A stretch of DNA of 64,000 bases from Gaetbulibacter_A sp043876815 (GCF_043876815.1 NZ_JBAWKA010000001.1:496001-560000), one strand, 5' to 3'; shown: positions 9,498 to 18,680, counted from the stretch's first letter. Translations and numbers: made by a program. Notes: a model not told the origin generated them from the letters alone.

Positions 9498-10624
9498 TGA
9501 TGTACAAATCTTTTTTAAAGCTTTTGATATTATTTGCACTCTTCAATTGCTCAGTTCTGCAAAAAACGAACGCTCAGGATCCTCTGAACAAAGAGCTCAT
9601 TAAAACCTCAATGATAAAAGCTCTAGAATGGCAGGAAGCTCACCCAATATTTGCGCTAGCACCAACAGACTGGACCGAAGGTGCTTACTACACAGGTGTT
9701 TCGCGTGCACATAAAACAACTGGAGATCAAATTTACGAGGCCGCCTTAAAAAATCAAGGTTATCACAATAATTGGCAAACTCTAGACCGGTATTTTCATG
9801 CGGATGATGTCGCTATTTCATACAGTTACCTTTATATCGAAATGAATTTAGGTCGGAAAAACTTTGTAGATCTTAAACCAACTGAGGACTTTCTAAAGGT
9901 GCATTTGTACGAAGCTAATAAATGGAAGGACGGCACAGATTCTGATAAGACCAAAAATATTTTGTGGTGGTGGTGTGATGCCTTATTTATGGCGCCGCCT
10001 GTAATTAATCTCTATGCAAAACATACTGAACAACCAAAATATTTGGAAGCCATGCACCATTATTATAAACAAACTTATGATCAATTGTTTGATGAAGAAG
10101 AGCTTTTATTTGCTCGTGATCTAAGATTTGTATGGACCGGTAAAAATGATAAAAAAGAACCTAACGGGGAAAAGATCTTTTGGTCTCGTGGGAATGGTTG
10201 GGTTTTAGCAGGTTTAGCATTATTATTGGACGATTTACCTCAAGCAGATCCGGAACGTCCTTTTTATGAAAATCTCTTTAAAAAAATGGCAGCAAGGGTT
10301 CTGGAACTACAGCCAGAAGATGGTTTATGGCGCACGAGCTTATTGTGTCCGGAATCTTTTGATCATGGCGAGGTTAGTGGAAGTGGTTTTTTTACCTTCT
10401 CTTTAGCTTGGGGTGTGAATAATGGTCTTTTAGAAAAACCCAAATTTACAAAAGCGGTAAAAAAAGCATGGAATGCTTTGGCTCAATGTCAGCAGGAAGA
10501 CGGTATGATTGGATGGGTGCAAAACATTGGGGCATTTCCAGAGCCGGCTAACAAGGATAGTTGGCAAAATTTTGGAACAGGTGCATTTTTAATGGCTGGA
10601 AGCGAAGTTTTGAAATTGAATTAA
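9497..10624 (+). CDS. GH105 unsaturated uronyl hydrolase
   Basis: This is a 375-residue (alpha/alpha)6 enzyme of the GH88/GH105 type. It hydrates the double bond of the 4,5-unsaturated uronic acid that lyases leave at the non-reducing end, and so releases it. The catalytic acid candidates are in FHADD (Asp103/104) and WCDALFMAPP (Asp161), and the FWSRGNGW motif is present. The N-terminus has either a lipobox (LFNC) or a Sec cleavage near NAQ, so it is periplasmic. Two consecutive ATGs (9497, 9500) are possible; the first overlaps the GH3 stop. It is the last gene of the first plus-strand run and is followed by a strong terminator. A larger homologue, fused to a propeller, is at 28683. Confidence 0.93.
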   Translation: MMYKSFLKLLILFALFNCSVLQKTNAQDPLNKELIKTSMIKALEWQEAHPIFALAPTDWTEGAYYTGVSRAHKTTGDQIYEAALKNQGYHNNWQTLDRYFHADDVAISYSYLYIEMNLGRKNFVDLKPTEDFLKVHLYEANKWKDGTDSDKTKNILWWWCDALFMAPPVINLYAKHTEQPKYLEAMHHYYKQTYDQLFDEEELLFARDLRFVWTGKNDKKEPNGEKIFWSRGNGWVLAGLALLLDDLPQADPERPFYENLFKKMAARVLELQPEDGLWRTSLLCPESFDHGEVSGSGFFTFSLAWGVNNGLLEKPKFTKAVKKAWNALAQCQQEDGMIGWVQNIGAFPEPANKDSWQNFGTGAFLMAGSEVLKLN

Positions 10625-10681
10625 TAAAACGCACTCAATCTCTAGTTCTTGACAATAATCTTTTAGTAATAAGTCATTACC

Positions 10682-10730
10682 AAAAAATACCGGCTACTAA
10701 AATAAGATTTTTTAGTAGCCGGTATTTTTT
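10682..10730. terminator. Bidirectional intrinsic terminator
   Basis: A perfect 21-base-pair inverted repeat (10682-10702 with 10710-10730) has a 7-base loop. The core is ACCGGCTACT, flanked by A-runs on one side and T-runs on the other, so it can end transcription in both directions. It lies between the convergent GH105 gene and the LRR-heparinase gene. Confidence 0.9.
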
Positions 10731-10780
10731 GTTTTTATAATTTAAAACAAGTTATAGATCAACATTATATTTGGCCTTTT

Positions 10781-13700
10781 TTAAGGCTTGAGTATTATCT
10801 TTTTTGAAGCTTCCACTGAATTATTATTAGTGATTAAAGCTATATAAATACCTCTGGAGAGATGATTCAAATTAACTTCTGTTACGACTCCCTTAAGTTT
10901 TTGACTTAAAATAGTTTGCCCTAAAAGATTGACAATTTTTAATTCCGAACTATTGGTTATTTCTATGTTTTTTGTTTCAAAAGTCCAGGTATCAGAACCC
11001 TTATTTTGATACCCTTTAAAGGTCTTTTCAATATTATTAAAATTGTTCTCTTCTATAGCAAGCGTTCCATTATTAATGACGTTGGTATTTGTAATAGTCG
11101 TATTTACCGGGTAGGTATAGGTCAGTTGCGAATTCGTTGTTATTGTGGCGTTGTTATCAAGAATATCTACATAAAAACTGGTTGCTTCGCCGTTTTGTGA
11201 GTCTATGTCCCAACCTTTATATTTAACGTGAGATCCTTTCCCCATGTAAATGGAAGTTAGTTCTTCGTTTTCATCTAATGATAATACTATAAATCTTCCC
11301 GTAAATTCAACATCCAGAGTGAGGTCATTAAAAATACCATCATCATTATCTCTGAGCAAAATGATTTGTTTCATGTTTTTACCTTCCACAGTGCTAAGTA
11401 CTTCCAATCCAGCAAAATTTCCTCCTCTTTTTATATTGGTTACTTTGGTAACGCTGTTGGTATTATCACCGTAATAGGGCTCATAAACTACGGCAAATGG
11501 TGTGTTCCATGCCTCTCCATTGTGTCGAATAACTACTGTAGGGGTCGGGGTATTGTCGTAAGATCCTGCTATTCCAACAGTGGGAGGTGCATTAACTCTA
11601 GTATATTCTCTATTAGCTTCCCCAGGAATTAACATTTTCATATTCACTAATCCGCCAAGACGATTGGCAGTAAAGGTAGCCGTAACATCATCAGAGTATG
11701 TGCCAGAAGTTTGAACGTCTGTAAAATATTGCCATCCTGGATTATCGAATCCTCCAACGGTATTTCCGGCTGCATATCTGTTGGAATCGCTTGTTAAGGA
11801 AAGATCCACACCATTGCTTTGCAATTGTAATATATCAGAAAGGTTGTGATAAACATAATCGTGATATTCATTACTCAAAGATGAGTTAGATTTAAAGACA
11901 TCTACATAATAACCCGAGGTAGGGGAGGTTCGCACAATAGCCATTGTTCTGTATTGTAAAGCTTCGGCTAAACTGCCTCTATCATCTAAAAAGCTGGTTG
12001 TACTAAAGGAGTTTTTAGGGGATACAGGCACTTGTGTGTACTCCGGTTCAATCGATAATTTTTGAACTGTGTTAATATCGATATTTGCATTACCACCGCT
12101 ACCCTGTGAGGCCCCATTTACGATAACTGTATTATGTGCCGCAAATAATCTGTAGTAATTTCTGTGGATTGTGGACGTGTAATTTCTGGTGTTACCTGCT
12201 GCGGCGCCTATCACAGTTTTTGGACCATATAATTCCATATTCATTCCCGAGGCGTAACTATGGACAAATCCCGCGCCACCAACAAATAACATTAATCCAT
12301 TGAGAACAGGATCAGGAGTTTCTAAATTTCTTTGAATAGAAATACCTGCAAAACCTAGCTTGTTGGTAATATTTTGTTTAAAAGCTGTGCTCTCTCCTTC
12401 AATTGTGCCAGAAAACCAAAGTAACCTTAAAGGTTCGTTATAATAAGGATCTGCTGGTGTAGAGCGCTGTGAACTGAAATTGGCTCTATTGTAATTATCA
12501 TAATTAACACTTGAATTGATAAGTTTTCCGAATTTATCTAAAAGCAAATTGTCATTGGTTAGTTGGCCTAAATAATAAGCCATTTCATAGCCATCTGTAT
12601 ATTTTCTGAAACCTCTGCTACCATCACCAAAATGAAGAGTTCTGTTATCGTTTGGATAAGAAAAATCATTTGGAAGGTCAAGTGATTGGGGAAGATTAGC
12701 ATAATTAGATGCCAAATCATAAGAGCCATCGTATTTTGTGATTAAGGCCATTAAGTAGGTGGAGTATTCGGCAACATACTTAGAATAGGTAAACGGTTCC
12801 GGCCAAATGCCTTCGTTATCATCAATTTTTTGTGACATAACACTAAAAGGAATCTGCCGATTTGCACGCTTGTTTATTACGTATTGTATCTCTGTATTTC
12901 TTTCGGTCTCACTATCCAAGGCTAATATATTACAGGCTAAACTGGCGCTTTCCAGTGCTGGCCAGTTAGAAGCTATACCACCTCGTTCTTTAGCTAAATA
13001 AATATATTTTTTAAAAACAGACTCTGCTTCCCACCAGTTGATAGTTACCTCATTATTGGCTGCAAAATCATAGGCTGTTCCACCTCCTTTAATATAACCG
13101 GCAATAAAATCATAGAGTATGGGGAGTTGGGCTCCAAAATCGCGGGCTTCTCTCAAGTGATCCAATGGATAAATCCATCCGGCATTAAAATTTGTAGAAG
13201 ATGAAACCGGAACCTGACTCATCGCCTTCAAATATGTATAGAAAATAGAGGCACTGAATTTTGCATAATCCTCGTTTCCGGTTAAAAAATAAACAACACC
13301 ACTATCGATTCCGCTTTGTAAAAAAAGTTTGTAGGTATTTCGATCCGGACCGGCGTTAGCCTGACCATCAGTTATGGTTTTAAATGGGGGAATCTGTCCT
13401 GCCACAGCATTGGAATTGTCAAAAGGCAATTGGCTTAAATATCCTTGTCGATTAGCCAAATAACCGGAAAGTTCTGCGTCAACTCTATTTTTGAAATTAG
13501 TATAATAGGTAGATTTCCATGTGTTATTATTAATTTCATTGAGGATAAATGCTTTATCCGAGTTTTTAACCCAAATCATAGGACGTTGTGTAATCTGTTC
13601 CTGGACTTCTTGCGGTTGTATGCTACCGAAAACATTAGTCCAATCAGGAATAGCAGAATAATTAGAAGCTCCGGTATTAGTGGGCACGTATAATGTTCTG

Positions 13701-14431
13701 TCAATATTTGTTAAACTTCCATTGTTAACAAATGCAAAGGTTTGAGCATTGGTGGTAAATGATAATGAAGGTGGTGTGTCGGTGCCTAAGTACAATGTTG
13801 TTAAAGAGGTGTTATTTCTAAAAACATTGTCGGATAGCGATATAATATTTGTGCATCCGGAAAGATCGGCTGTGACCAAAGCTGAACAGGTTCCCAAAAA
13901 TGCCGGAGGTAAAGTTGCGGTTGTCGTATTATTTTTCATTGTAAATGCCGCCATAGAGGTGCAATTATTGAACATGCTATCGCTAGAGGACAGATCGACT
14001 GTAATATCCGAAAAATCAGCACTTAATAAACCGGTGCAGCCCGCAAAAATAGCTCTGCCTAAGGTGTTTAACGCGCTGGGATTAGTAAGGGTAAAAGACT
14101 CTAATGTTGCGGTTTGTTGAAATGCTGTATCTCCAATAAATGATAAAGTTGTTGGAAATTGTACTGATACCAGCCCTGATTTTTGTTTAAAAGCGCTCGC
14201 TCCTATGCCTACAACGTTAAAGGTTTGACCCGAGGAAGAAACTGTTGATGGAATAACTAAATTGGCAACGGTAGCTCCGCTAAATCCGGTAACGTTGACT
14301 TCTTCCGGACTTAAATTTTCTATCTTATACGATAGTGTTCCATCATTAAATGTATCCCCAATCAAAAGTTGGGCGTGTATTTGGGTAATAAAAAAAATGA
14401 ATCCGATAATACAAAGTAGGTTTGTTTTCAT
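10781..14431 (-). CDS. Secreted BspA-type LRR plus heparinase II/III-fold protein with T9SS tail; zinc and catalytic positions altered
   Basis: The 1216-residue protein has a signal peptide (cleavage near IHAQ) and BspA-type leucine-rich repeats (about 30-265, motifs such as IGASAFKQ and IGDTAFQQ). A toroid plus heparinase II/III-like beta-sandwich follows (about 280-1090), homologous along its length to the 854-residue protein at 4658. It ends in a T9SS sorting tail (about 1145-1216, LSRGIYIALI). Compared with that paralogue the NH pair is Asn489-Trp490, the HxH motif is His724-Ser-Tyr726, and the aspartate is Ala744 (VIGAAAG); only His724 and the AAHNT histidine remain. It should therefore lack the heparinase-II-type zinc site. 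Either it catalyses a different reaction, such as dehydration, or it binds glycan at the cell surface. It is transcribed alone, divergent from the gene at 14817. Confidence 0.78.
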   Translation of the reverse strand: MKTNLLCIIGFIFFITQIHAQLLIGDTFNDGTLSYKIENLSPEEVNVTGFSGATVANLVIPSTVSSSGQTFNVVGIGASAFKQKSGLVSVQFPTTLSFIGDTAFQQTATLESFTLTNPSALNTLGRAIFAGCTGLLSADFSDITVDLSSSDSMFNNCTSMAAFTMKNNTTTATLPPAFLGTCSALVTADLSGCTNIISLSDNVFRNNTSLTTLYLGTDTPPSLSFTTNAQTFAFVNNGSLTNIDRTLYVPTNTGASNYSAIPDWTNVFGSIQPQEVQEQITQRPMIWVKNSDKAFILNEINNNTWKSTYYTNFKNRVDAELSGYLANRQGYLSQLPFDNSNAVAGQIPPFKTITDGQANAGPDRNTYKLFLQSGIDSGVVYFLTGNEDYAKFSASIFYTYLKAMSQVPVSSSTNFNAGWIYPLDHLREARDFGAQLPILYDFIAGYIKGGGTAYDFAANNEVTINWWEAESVFKKYIYLAKERGGIASNWPALESASLACNILALDSETERNTEIQYVINKRANRQIPFSVMSQKIDDNEGIWPEPFTYSKYVAEYSTYLMALITKYDGSYDLASNYANLPQSLDLPNDFSYPNDNRTLHFGDGSRGFRKYTDGYEMAYYLGQLTNDNLLLDKFGKLINSSVNYDNYNRANFSSQRSTPADPYYNEPLRLLWFSGTIEGESTAFKQNITNKLGFAGISIQRNLETPDPVLNGLMLFVGGAGFVHSYASGMNMELYGPKTVIGAAAGNTRNYTSTIHRNYYRLFAAHNTVIVNGASQGSGGNANIDINTVQKLSIEPEYTQVPVSPKNSFSTTSFLDDRGSLAEALQYRTMAIVRTSPTSGYYVDVFKSNSSLSNEYHDYVYHNLSDILQLQSNGVDLSLTSDSNRYAAGNTVGGFDNPGWQYFTDVQTSGTYSDDVTATFTANRLGGLVNMKMLIPGEANREYTRVNAPPTVGIAGSYDNTPTPTVVIRHNGEAWNTPFAVVYEPYYGDNTNSVTKVTNIKRGGNFAGLEVLSTVEGKNMKQIILLRDNDDGIFNDLTLDVEFTGRFIVLSLDENEELTSIYMGKGSHVKYKGWDIDSQNGEATSFYVDILDNNATITTNSQLTYTYPVNTTITNTNVINNGTLAIEENNFNNIEKTFKGYQNKGSDTWTFETKNIEITNSSELKIVNLLGQTILSQKLKGVVTEVNLNHLSRGIYIALITNNNSVEASKKIILKP

Positions 14432-14451
14432 GATATGTCTTTAGGAATCGC

Positions 14452-14490
14452 TAAATGTCGTCTAATGAAATTCAATTTCTATCCTGCTCT
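14452..14490 (-). promoter_or_regulatory. Putative activator/operator site and promoter of the LRR-heparinase gene
   Basis: On the minus strand AGAGCAGGATA (14490-14480) matches 9 of 11 bases of the AGTACAGGATA site before the rhamnose operon. Thirty-one bases downstream of its first base lies GACATTTA (14459-14452), a weak -7-like box. The gene starts 21 bases further on. The spacing equals that of the other two copies. Confidence 0.35.
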
Positions 14491-14751
14491 TACCTGACTT
14501 CAATTACTAAAATCACTTTTCAAAAATTTATAAACTAAAATTTCAGCTTTTAAAAAGTTGAGTTTAGTAAAAACGCTCAGATTTTGTAATAAAAATAAAA
14601 CACTTTGGTTAATCGCCTTTTTATTTTATTTGAATGAAGATGGTTATGAAGAAAGGTTTAAACTTCATTATTAATTTGGAATTCATTTTAGTAACATAAA
14701 GAATCATTACTTAGTTCGATCAGGAAGTAAAATAGAGATTATAAACAGGAT

Positions 14752-14790
14752 AGTACGGGATAGATCAAGAATAAATTGGCTGTAGTTTTA
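14752..14790 (+). promoter_or_regulatory. Putative activator/operator site and promoter of the 14817 unit
   Basis: AGTACGGGATA (14752-14762) differs by one base from the site at 19328. A -7-like TAGTTTTA box lies 31 bases after its first base (14783-14790), and the gene begins 27 bases beyond that. An additional ACAGGATA at 14745-14752 overlaps the upstream edge, giving two GGATAG units ten bases apart. Confidence 0.42.
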
Positions 14791-14816
14791 ACTCCAAATA
14801 ACTTAAATTACATTTT

Positions 14817-15725
14817 ATGAAAACAACACTACTTAAGATTTTATTTTTTTCAATAGCGACCTTTGTAGGGATTTTTGTCTCTCAGGCGCAAAACTATTTA
14901 GGTGTTCCTTTTGGCGGAACGGCTATTCAAATAGGAACGGCCGTTGGCGCTGCAGATAAATTGGAATTTGAAAATTTTGACAGTTTATCGGGAAGCGTAG
15001 ACGGAGCCAATTACACTGGCGATACTGTAAACCCTATTGATCCTACTACAGGGGAAGCGGCGACTTACTATGATGCGAGTGCTGGTAACCTTGGAGACTC
15101 TAATTACCGTTCAGGTTCTGATGTGGATTTGTCTACTGGAGATGGGTCTTCAGGTGTATTTCTAACGGGTAATCAAGGTCAGGAATTTCAAATGTTTACT
15201 GTGAATGTACTGCAATCGGGTATGTACACTGCAACCGTAAATTATAGACATGAAGGTGCTAATAAGAGATTTCAAGTCTACATTTATCCACCGGATTTAT
15301 CAACGTCTACAGCGATTGTAAATGCTAATGCCGGAAATCCAGTTCTGGGAAGAACTGATGGAGGTGGAACACCTGTATTTATGGATTCTGATCCTACAAC
15401 TCCTTTCGAATTAACAGCTGGAACTTGGATTATTAGAACTAGGCTTTTAGATGCTACTTGGGATTTAGATTATCTAACATTTTCGTTGCAGTCTACCTTA
15501 AGTGATGATGACTTTCAAAAGAAAGCCAGTGTTTTCAAAGCCTATCCAAATCCTGCAAACAATGGCCAGTTCAATTTGAACATCGAGACTGAATGGGTCG
15601 TTTACAATGTTTTAGGAGTTAAAGTTCTGGAAGGTGAAAGTAAGACTATAAATTTATCAGGTTTTTCTAAAGGCATTTACGTTTTGAAAACACCTTTTGC
15701 TAGCAAAATGCTAGTTTCCAAATAA
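14817..15725 (+). CDS. Small secreted carbohydrate-binding-like protein with T9SS tail
   Basis: The 302-residue protein has a signal peptide (cleavage near SQAQ) and a single beta-rich jelly-roll module resembling CBM6/CBM35-type domains: EFENFD near the start, YRSGSDVDLS, WIIRTRL and a final DLDYLTF. A T9SS type A sorting tail follows (AYPNPANNG, then SKGIYVLKT). No catalytic domain is visible. I infer a surface-displayed glycan-binding protein for the polymer degraded here, but an uncharacterised enzyme cannot be excluded. It leads a unit with its own candidate promoter and is followed by a hairpin before rhaM. Confidence 0.7.
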   Translation: MKTTLLKILFFSIATFVGIFVSQAQNYLGVPFGGTAIQIGTAVGAADKLEFENFDSLSGSVDGANYTGDTVNPIDPTTGEAATYYDASAGNLGDSNYRSGSDVDLSTGDGSSGVFLTGNQGQEFQMFTVNVLQSGMYTATVNYRHEGANKRFQVYIYPPDLSTSTAIVNANAGNPVLGRTDGGGTPVFMDSDPTTPFELTAGTWIIRTRLLDATWDLDYLTFSLQSTLSDDDFQKKASVFKAYPNPANNGQFNLNIETEWVVYNVLGVKVLEGESKTINLSGFSKGIYVLKTPFASKMLVSK

Positions 15726-15794
15726 TGAGATCCCTAAGAACTAATAGCATAGTATGTAAAATTTATTTTATTTAGTTTTATCTCATTGATTAAA

Positions 15795-15831
15795 AGTTGG
15801 CTGTTTAATTTTATTAACAGCCGGCTTTTTT
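15795..15831 (+). terminator. Intrinsic terminator after the carbohydrate-binding-like gene
   Basis: AGTTGGCTGTT (15795-15805) pairs with AACAGCCGGCT (15816-15826) through two G-T wobbles, and a T-run follows. It lies between the 14817 gene and rhaM, so rhaM is either read through or has its own promoter. Confidence 0.72.
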
Positions 15832-15865
15832 AGTTTAAATGAAATAGTTATTAAATTAAAAACTT

Positions 15866-16180
15866 ATGCAAAGAATAGCTTTTACAATGAAATTGAAACC
15901 CGGGCAAAAAGACACTTATCAAAAAAGACATGATGCCATTTGGCCTGAACTAAAAATCCTGCTAAAAAATTCAGGTATTTCAGAGTATTCTATTTTTTTG
16001 GATGACAACACAAATACCTTATTTGCCTTCCAAAAAGTTTCTGGAAAATCAGATTCTCAAAGTTTAGCACAAAAGGATATTGTTCAAAAATGGTGGGATT
16101 ATATGGCAGATATCATGGAGGTAAATCCGGATAATTCTCCTGTTTCCGTTACTTTAGAGGAAATTTTTTATTTACCATAA
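15866..16180 (+). CDS. rhaM: L-rhamnose mutarotase
   Basis: This is a 104-residue cytoplasmic RhaM-type protein, the usual length for the family. It interconverts alpha- and beta-L-rhamnopyranose so that the isomerase receives its preferred anomer. Visible features are the N-terminal FTMKLKPGQ strand, KRHDAIWPEL with the conserved His, and KWWDYMADIM near the C-terminus. It is separated from the main rhamnose operon by a sulfatase and the GntR gene, and lies 13 bases before the sulfatase. That position suggests the two steps, desulfation and rhamnose entry into catabolism, are co-expressed. Confidence 0.93.
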   Translation: MQRIAFTMKLKPGQKDTYQKRHDAIWPELKILLKNSGISEYSIFLDDNTNTLFAFQKVSGKSDSQSLAQKDIVQKWWDYMADIMEVNPDNSPVSVTLEEIFYLP

Positions 16181-16193
16181 ACGCCATAATATT

Positions 16194-17615
16194 ATGAAAA
16201 TCATCACTAGCTTTATTGCACTGTTTTTAACGGCGTTTTGTTTTTTGTCAGTTCATCCCAATCCGGATTTTATAGTACCTGAGCAAACAACCAAGCCTAA
16301 CATTCTTTTTATTGCCGTAGACGACTTAAAGCCTGAAATTAATGCATATGGAGCTTCTCATATAAGTTCTCCAAATTTAGATAAATTAGCTTCTCAGAGC
16401 TTAATATTTGAGCGTTCTTATTGTAATATTCCTGTATGTGGTGCATCCAGAGCGAGTATCCTAAGTGGATTGCGTCCAACACGGAATCGCTTTTTGAATT
16501 TTAGTACAAGAAAAGATGTTGATGCGCCAAAGGTATCATCGCTTCCTATGACCCTTAAAGATAATGGTTATACAACTATTTCAAACGGAAAAGTATATCA
16601 TCATAATGATGATGATAAAAATGCCTGGGATGAAATTTGGCATCCCAAGATTGCAGGAAATTATTATGCTTCCAAAGAAAATGATACCTTAAGAAATATG
16701 AGAAATAGAGGTCCGGCCTATGAATCATCGCCGGTAAATGACACCGTCTATGCCGATGGAAAAATAGCGAATAAAGGTATTGCTGACTTAAGGAAACTTA
16801 AAGAAAAGGGTACTCCTTTTTTTCTTGCTTTAGGTTTTCTAAAGCCTCATTTACCCTTTAACGCGCCAACTAAATATTGGGATCTCTACGAAGAAAAGAA
16901 TATAAAACTTCCAGAGAACTATTCCCAACCAAAATCAACCCCGAAAGAAGCTTTTAATAATTTCGGTGAGCTTCGAACTTATTATGGTATTCCAAATGGT
17001 AAGGAACCCATTAATGAGGCACTTGCAATAAAACTAATTCATGGGTATTATGCTAGCGTGAGTTATATTGATGCTAAAATTGGACGGATTTTAAAAACAT
17101 TAGATGATCTTGGGTTGGCAGAGAATACTATTGTTGTCCTTTGGGGTGATCATGGTTGGAATTTAGGAAATCATAAACTTTGGTGCAAACACTCCACATT
17201 TGAATCGGCTTTGCGAACTCCTTTGCTCATAAAAATCCCTAGTGTAACTAAAGGGGAAAGAAGCCATGATATTGTTGAGTATATCGATATTTATCCAACC
17301 CTTTGTGATCTTGCTGGAATCGAAATGCCTTCCCATCTGGAAGGTGTAAGCCTAAGACAACTTTTCTATGGCGGAAATCTTAATAAAAATTATGCAGTGT
17401 CAAAGTTTAAAGATGCTGTGACCTTAATCAAAGATCAATTCTTTTATACCGAATGGATCGACGAAAAAGGAAAGACTTATCAAAGAATGTTATTTAATCA
17501 TGATTCTGACCCTCTTGAATTAGATAATTTAGCAGAAAAGAATGCTTATAAAAACCTGGTTGTAGACTTCGCTGCGGAATTACGTCAAAAATGGGGTAAA
17601 GACTTTTTAAATTAA
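16194..17615 (+). CDS. S1 sulfatase, iduronate-2-sulfatase-like
   Basis: The 473-residue exported sulfatase has an N-terminal hydrophobic signal. The metal-binding start NILFIAVDDLKPE is followed by CGASR, where Cys82 would be converted to formylglycine, and later VLWGDHGWNLG supplies further metal and sulfate ligands. Overall it looks like the iduronate-2-sulfatase-like part of family S1 (S1_7-type members occur in ulvan loci), so removal of 3-O-sulfate from rhamnose or sulfate from uronate is possible. It follows rhaM directly and is convergent with the GntR gene, 27 bases away. No formylglycine-generating enzyme is in the window. Confidence 0.88.
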   Translation: MKIITSFIALFLTAFCFLSVHPNPDFIVPEQTTKPNILFIAVDDLKPEINAYGASHISSPNLDKLASQSLIFERSYCNIPVCGASRASILSGLRPTRNRFLNFSTRKDVDAPKVSSLPMTLKDNGYTTISNGKVYHHNDDDKNAWDEIWHPKIAGNYYASKENDTLRNMRNRGPAYESSPVNDTVYADGKIANKGIADLRKLKEKGTPFFLALGFLKPHLPFNAPTKYWDLYEEKNIKLPENYSQPKSTPKEAFNNFGELRTYYGIPNGKEPINEALAIKLIHGYYASVSYIDAKIGRILKTLDDLGLAENTIVVLWGDHGWNLGNHKLWCKHSTFESALRTPLLIKIPSVTKGERSHDIVEYIDIYPTLCDLAGIEMPSHLEGVSLRQLFYGGNLNKNYAVSKFKDAVTLIKDQFFYTEWIDEKGKTYQRMLFNHDSDPLELDNLAEKNAYKNLVVDFAAELRQKWGKDFLN

Positions 17616-17642
17616 GATTTAGGAGTAAATTAGAAGTTAAGT

Positions 17643-18680
17643 TTAAAGCGATTCTCTATCAATAAAATTAAAGGGATTTTTTACCCGGCCCTTTTCTTTG
17701 TTCAATATCATATAGGCTACAGTTTCCCCCATTTTTTTAAAATCTGTTGATATAACCGTTATTCCTAAAAGCTCTTTTAAGGGTGTGTCGTTATAAGAAA
17801 TAATACCAATATCAACACCAAGTTTATACTCATCCTCCCTTACCTGCTTTACAAGATTAACCAGATCAGCCTCTTCAATGGTAATAAATAAATCCCCTTT
17901 TTTAATAATCATATCATCATAAATCTCATTTAGAATCTCAAAATCCAATTTATGCTCCACGCAAAATTTTCTAAAACCATGTAAAATCCGTCGAGGATAA
18001 GGGTAAACAGATTTTTCAGGATAAACGAGTATAATTTTTTGATACTTTTTTATTTTCGAAATACCTTCACTCAATGCATTATAAATATCATTCTCAAAAT
18101 CTTGATAAATCTCAATTAAATTGCCATCAATTTCCGGTTTAATATTATCGAGTATAATTAATTTTTCCCTAGGAATTTTTTTAATTGCTTTAACAACATT
18201 TTCAGTAAAACTAATATGTTTGAGATCGTTAGTTTTAAAATGGGGCATTATGATAAAATAATCATAAGCCGATTTATTTTTGTCTATTAAGTTTAAAAAC
18301 AGGGTTTCATCACAATGATAAATATGTAAATCGGTATGGGAATTAGCTCCCATAGCATTAATAAAATGGTTGTAGGTTCTTAATTTATAGGAACTTAGTT
18401 TATTGACAAGAAATAAAATATTAATTTTTGAAATTAATTTTGTTCGAGAAATATAATATCCTTTTCCTCGAATAGAGGTAATAATGTTACGTTCCTTTAA
18501 TATGCTATAAGCTTTTTCTACAGTATCTCTTGAAAGATAAAATTCTTCACTAAACATATTTATCGATGGAATCTTTTGATCCATAGTCAAGTTTCCCAAA
18601 GCAATATTATCAATTATAGAGTCTATAATTTGTTGGTACTTAGGAACTCTGGAATTTTCATCAATATTTATAAATTTCAT
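17643..18680 (-). CDS. GntR-family regulator with LacI-like sugar-binding domain, probable rhamnose regulator
   Basis: The 345-residue regulator has a GntR winged helix (about 1-75; VPKYQQIIDSIIDNI, LSRDTVEKAYSIL, GKGYYIS) followed by a periplasmic-binding-protein-like effector domain (about 80-345). I start it at ATG 18680, giving MKFINIDENS; a longer frame to 18749 adds only hydrophobic residues typical of read-through, and ATG 18687-18689 is an alternative. It lies between the rhaM/sulfatase pair and the rhamnose catabolic operon, transcribed away from the latter. Local control by rhamnose or rhamnulose is the likeliest role; target and effector are inferred from position. Confidence 0.85.
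   Translation of the reverse strand: MKFINIDENSRVPKYQQIIDSIIDNIALGNLTMDQKIPSINMFSEEFYLSRDTVEKAYSILKERNIITSIRGKGYYISRTKLISKINILFLVNKLSSYKLRTYNHFINAMGANSHTDLHIYHCDETLFLNLIDKNKSAYDYFIIMPHFKTNDLKHISFTENVVKAIKKIPREKLIILDNIKPEIDGNLIEIYQDFENDIYNALSEGISKIKKYQKIILVYPEKSVYPYPRRILHGFRKFCVEHKLDFEILNEIYDDMIIKKGDLFITIEEADLVNLVKQVREDEYKLGVDIGIISYNDTPLKELLGITVISTDFKKMGETVAYMILNKEKGRVKNPFNFIDRESL

Larger units (their letters stand above)
14432..14816. promoter_or_regulatory. Divergent intergenic regulatory region (385 bp)
   Basis: This AT-rich region between two divergent secreted-protein genes holds no credible coding frame. It carries the two oppositely oriented copies of an 11-base motif described in separate entries. 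I see no hairpin followed by a T-run here, so it is most simply a double promoter region. Confidence 0.6.

Noticed and set aside
13749..14120. 123-codon plus-strand frame inside the LRR-heparinase gene
   Set aside because: It lies wholly antisense to a well-supported protein with LRR repeats, and its translation shows no domain; repeat-rich sequence easily gives such shadow frames.
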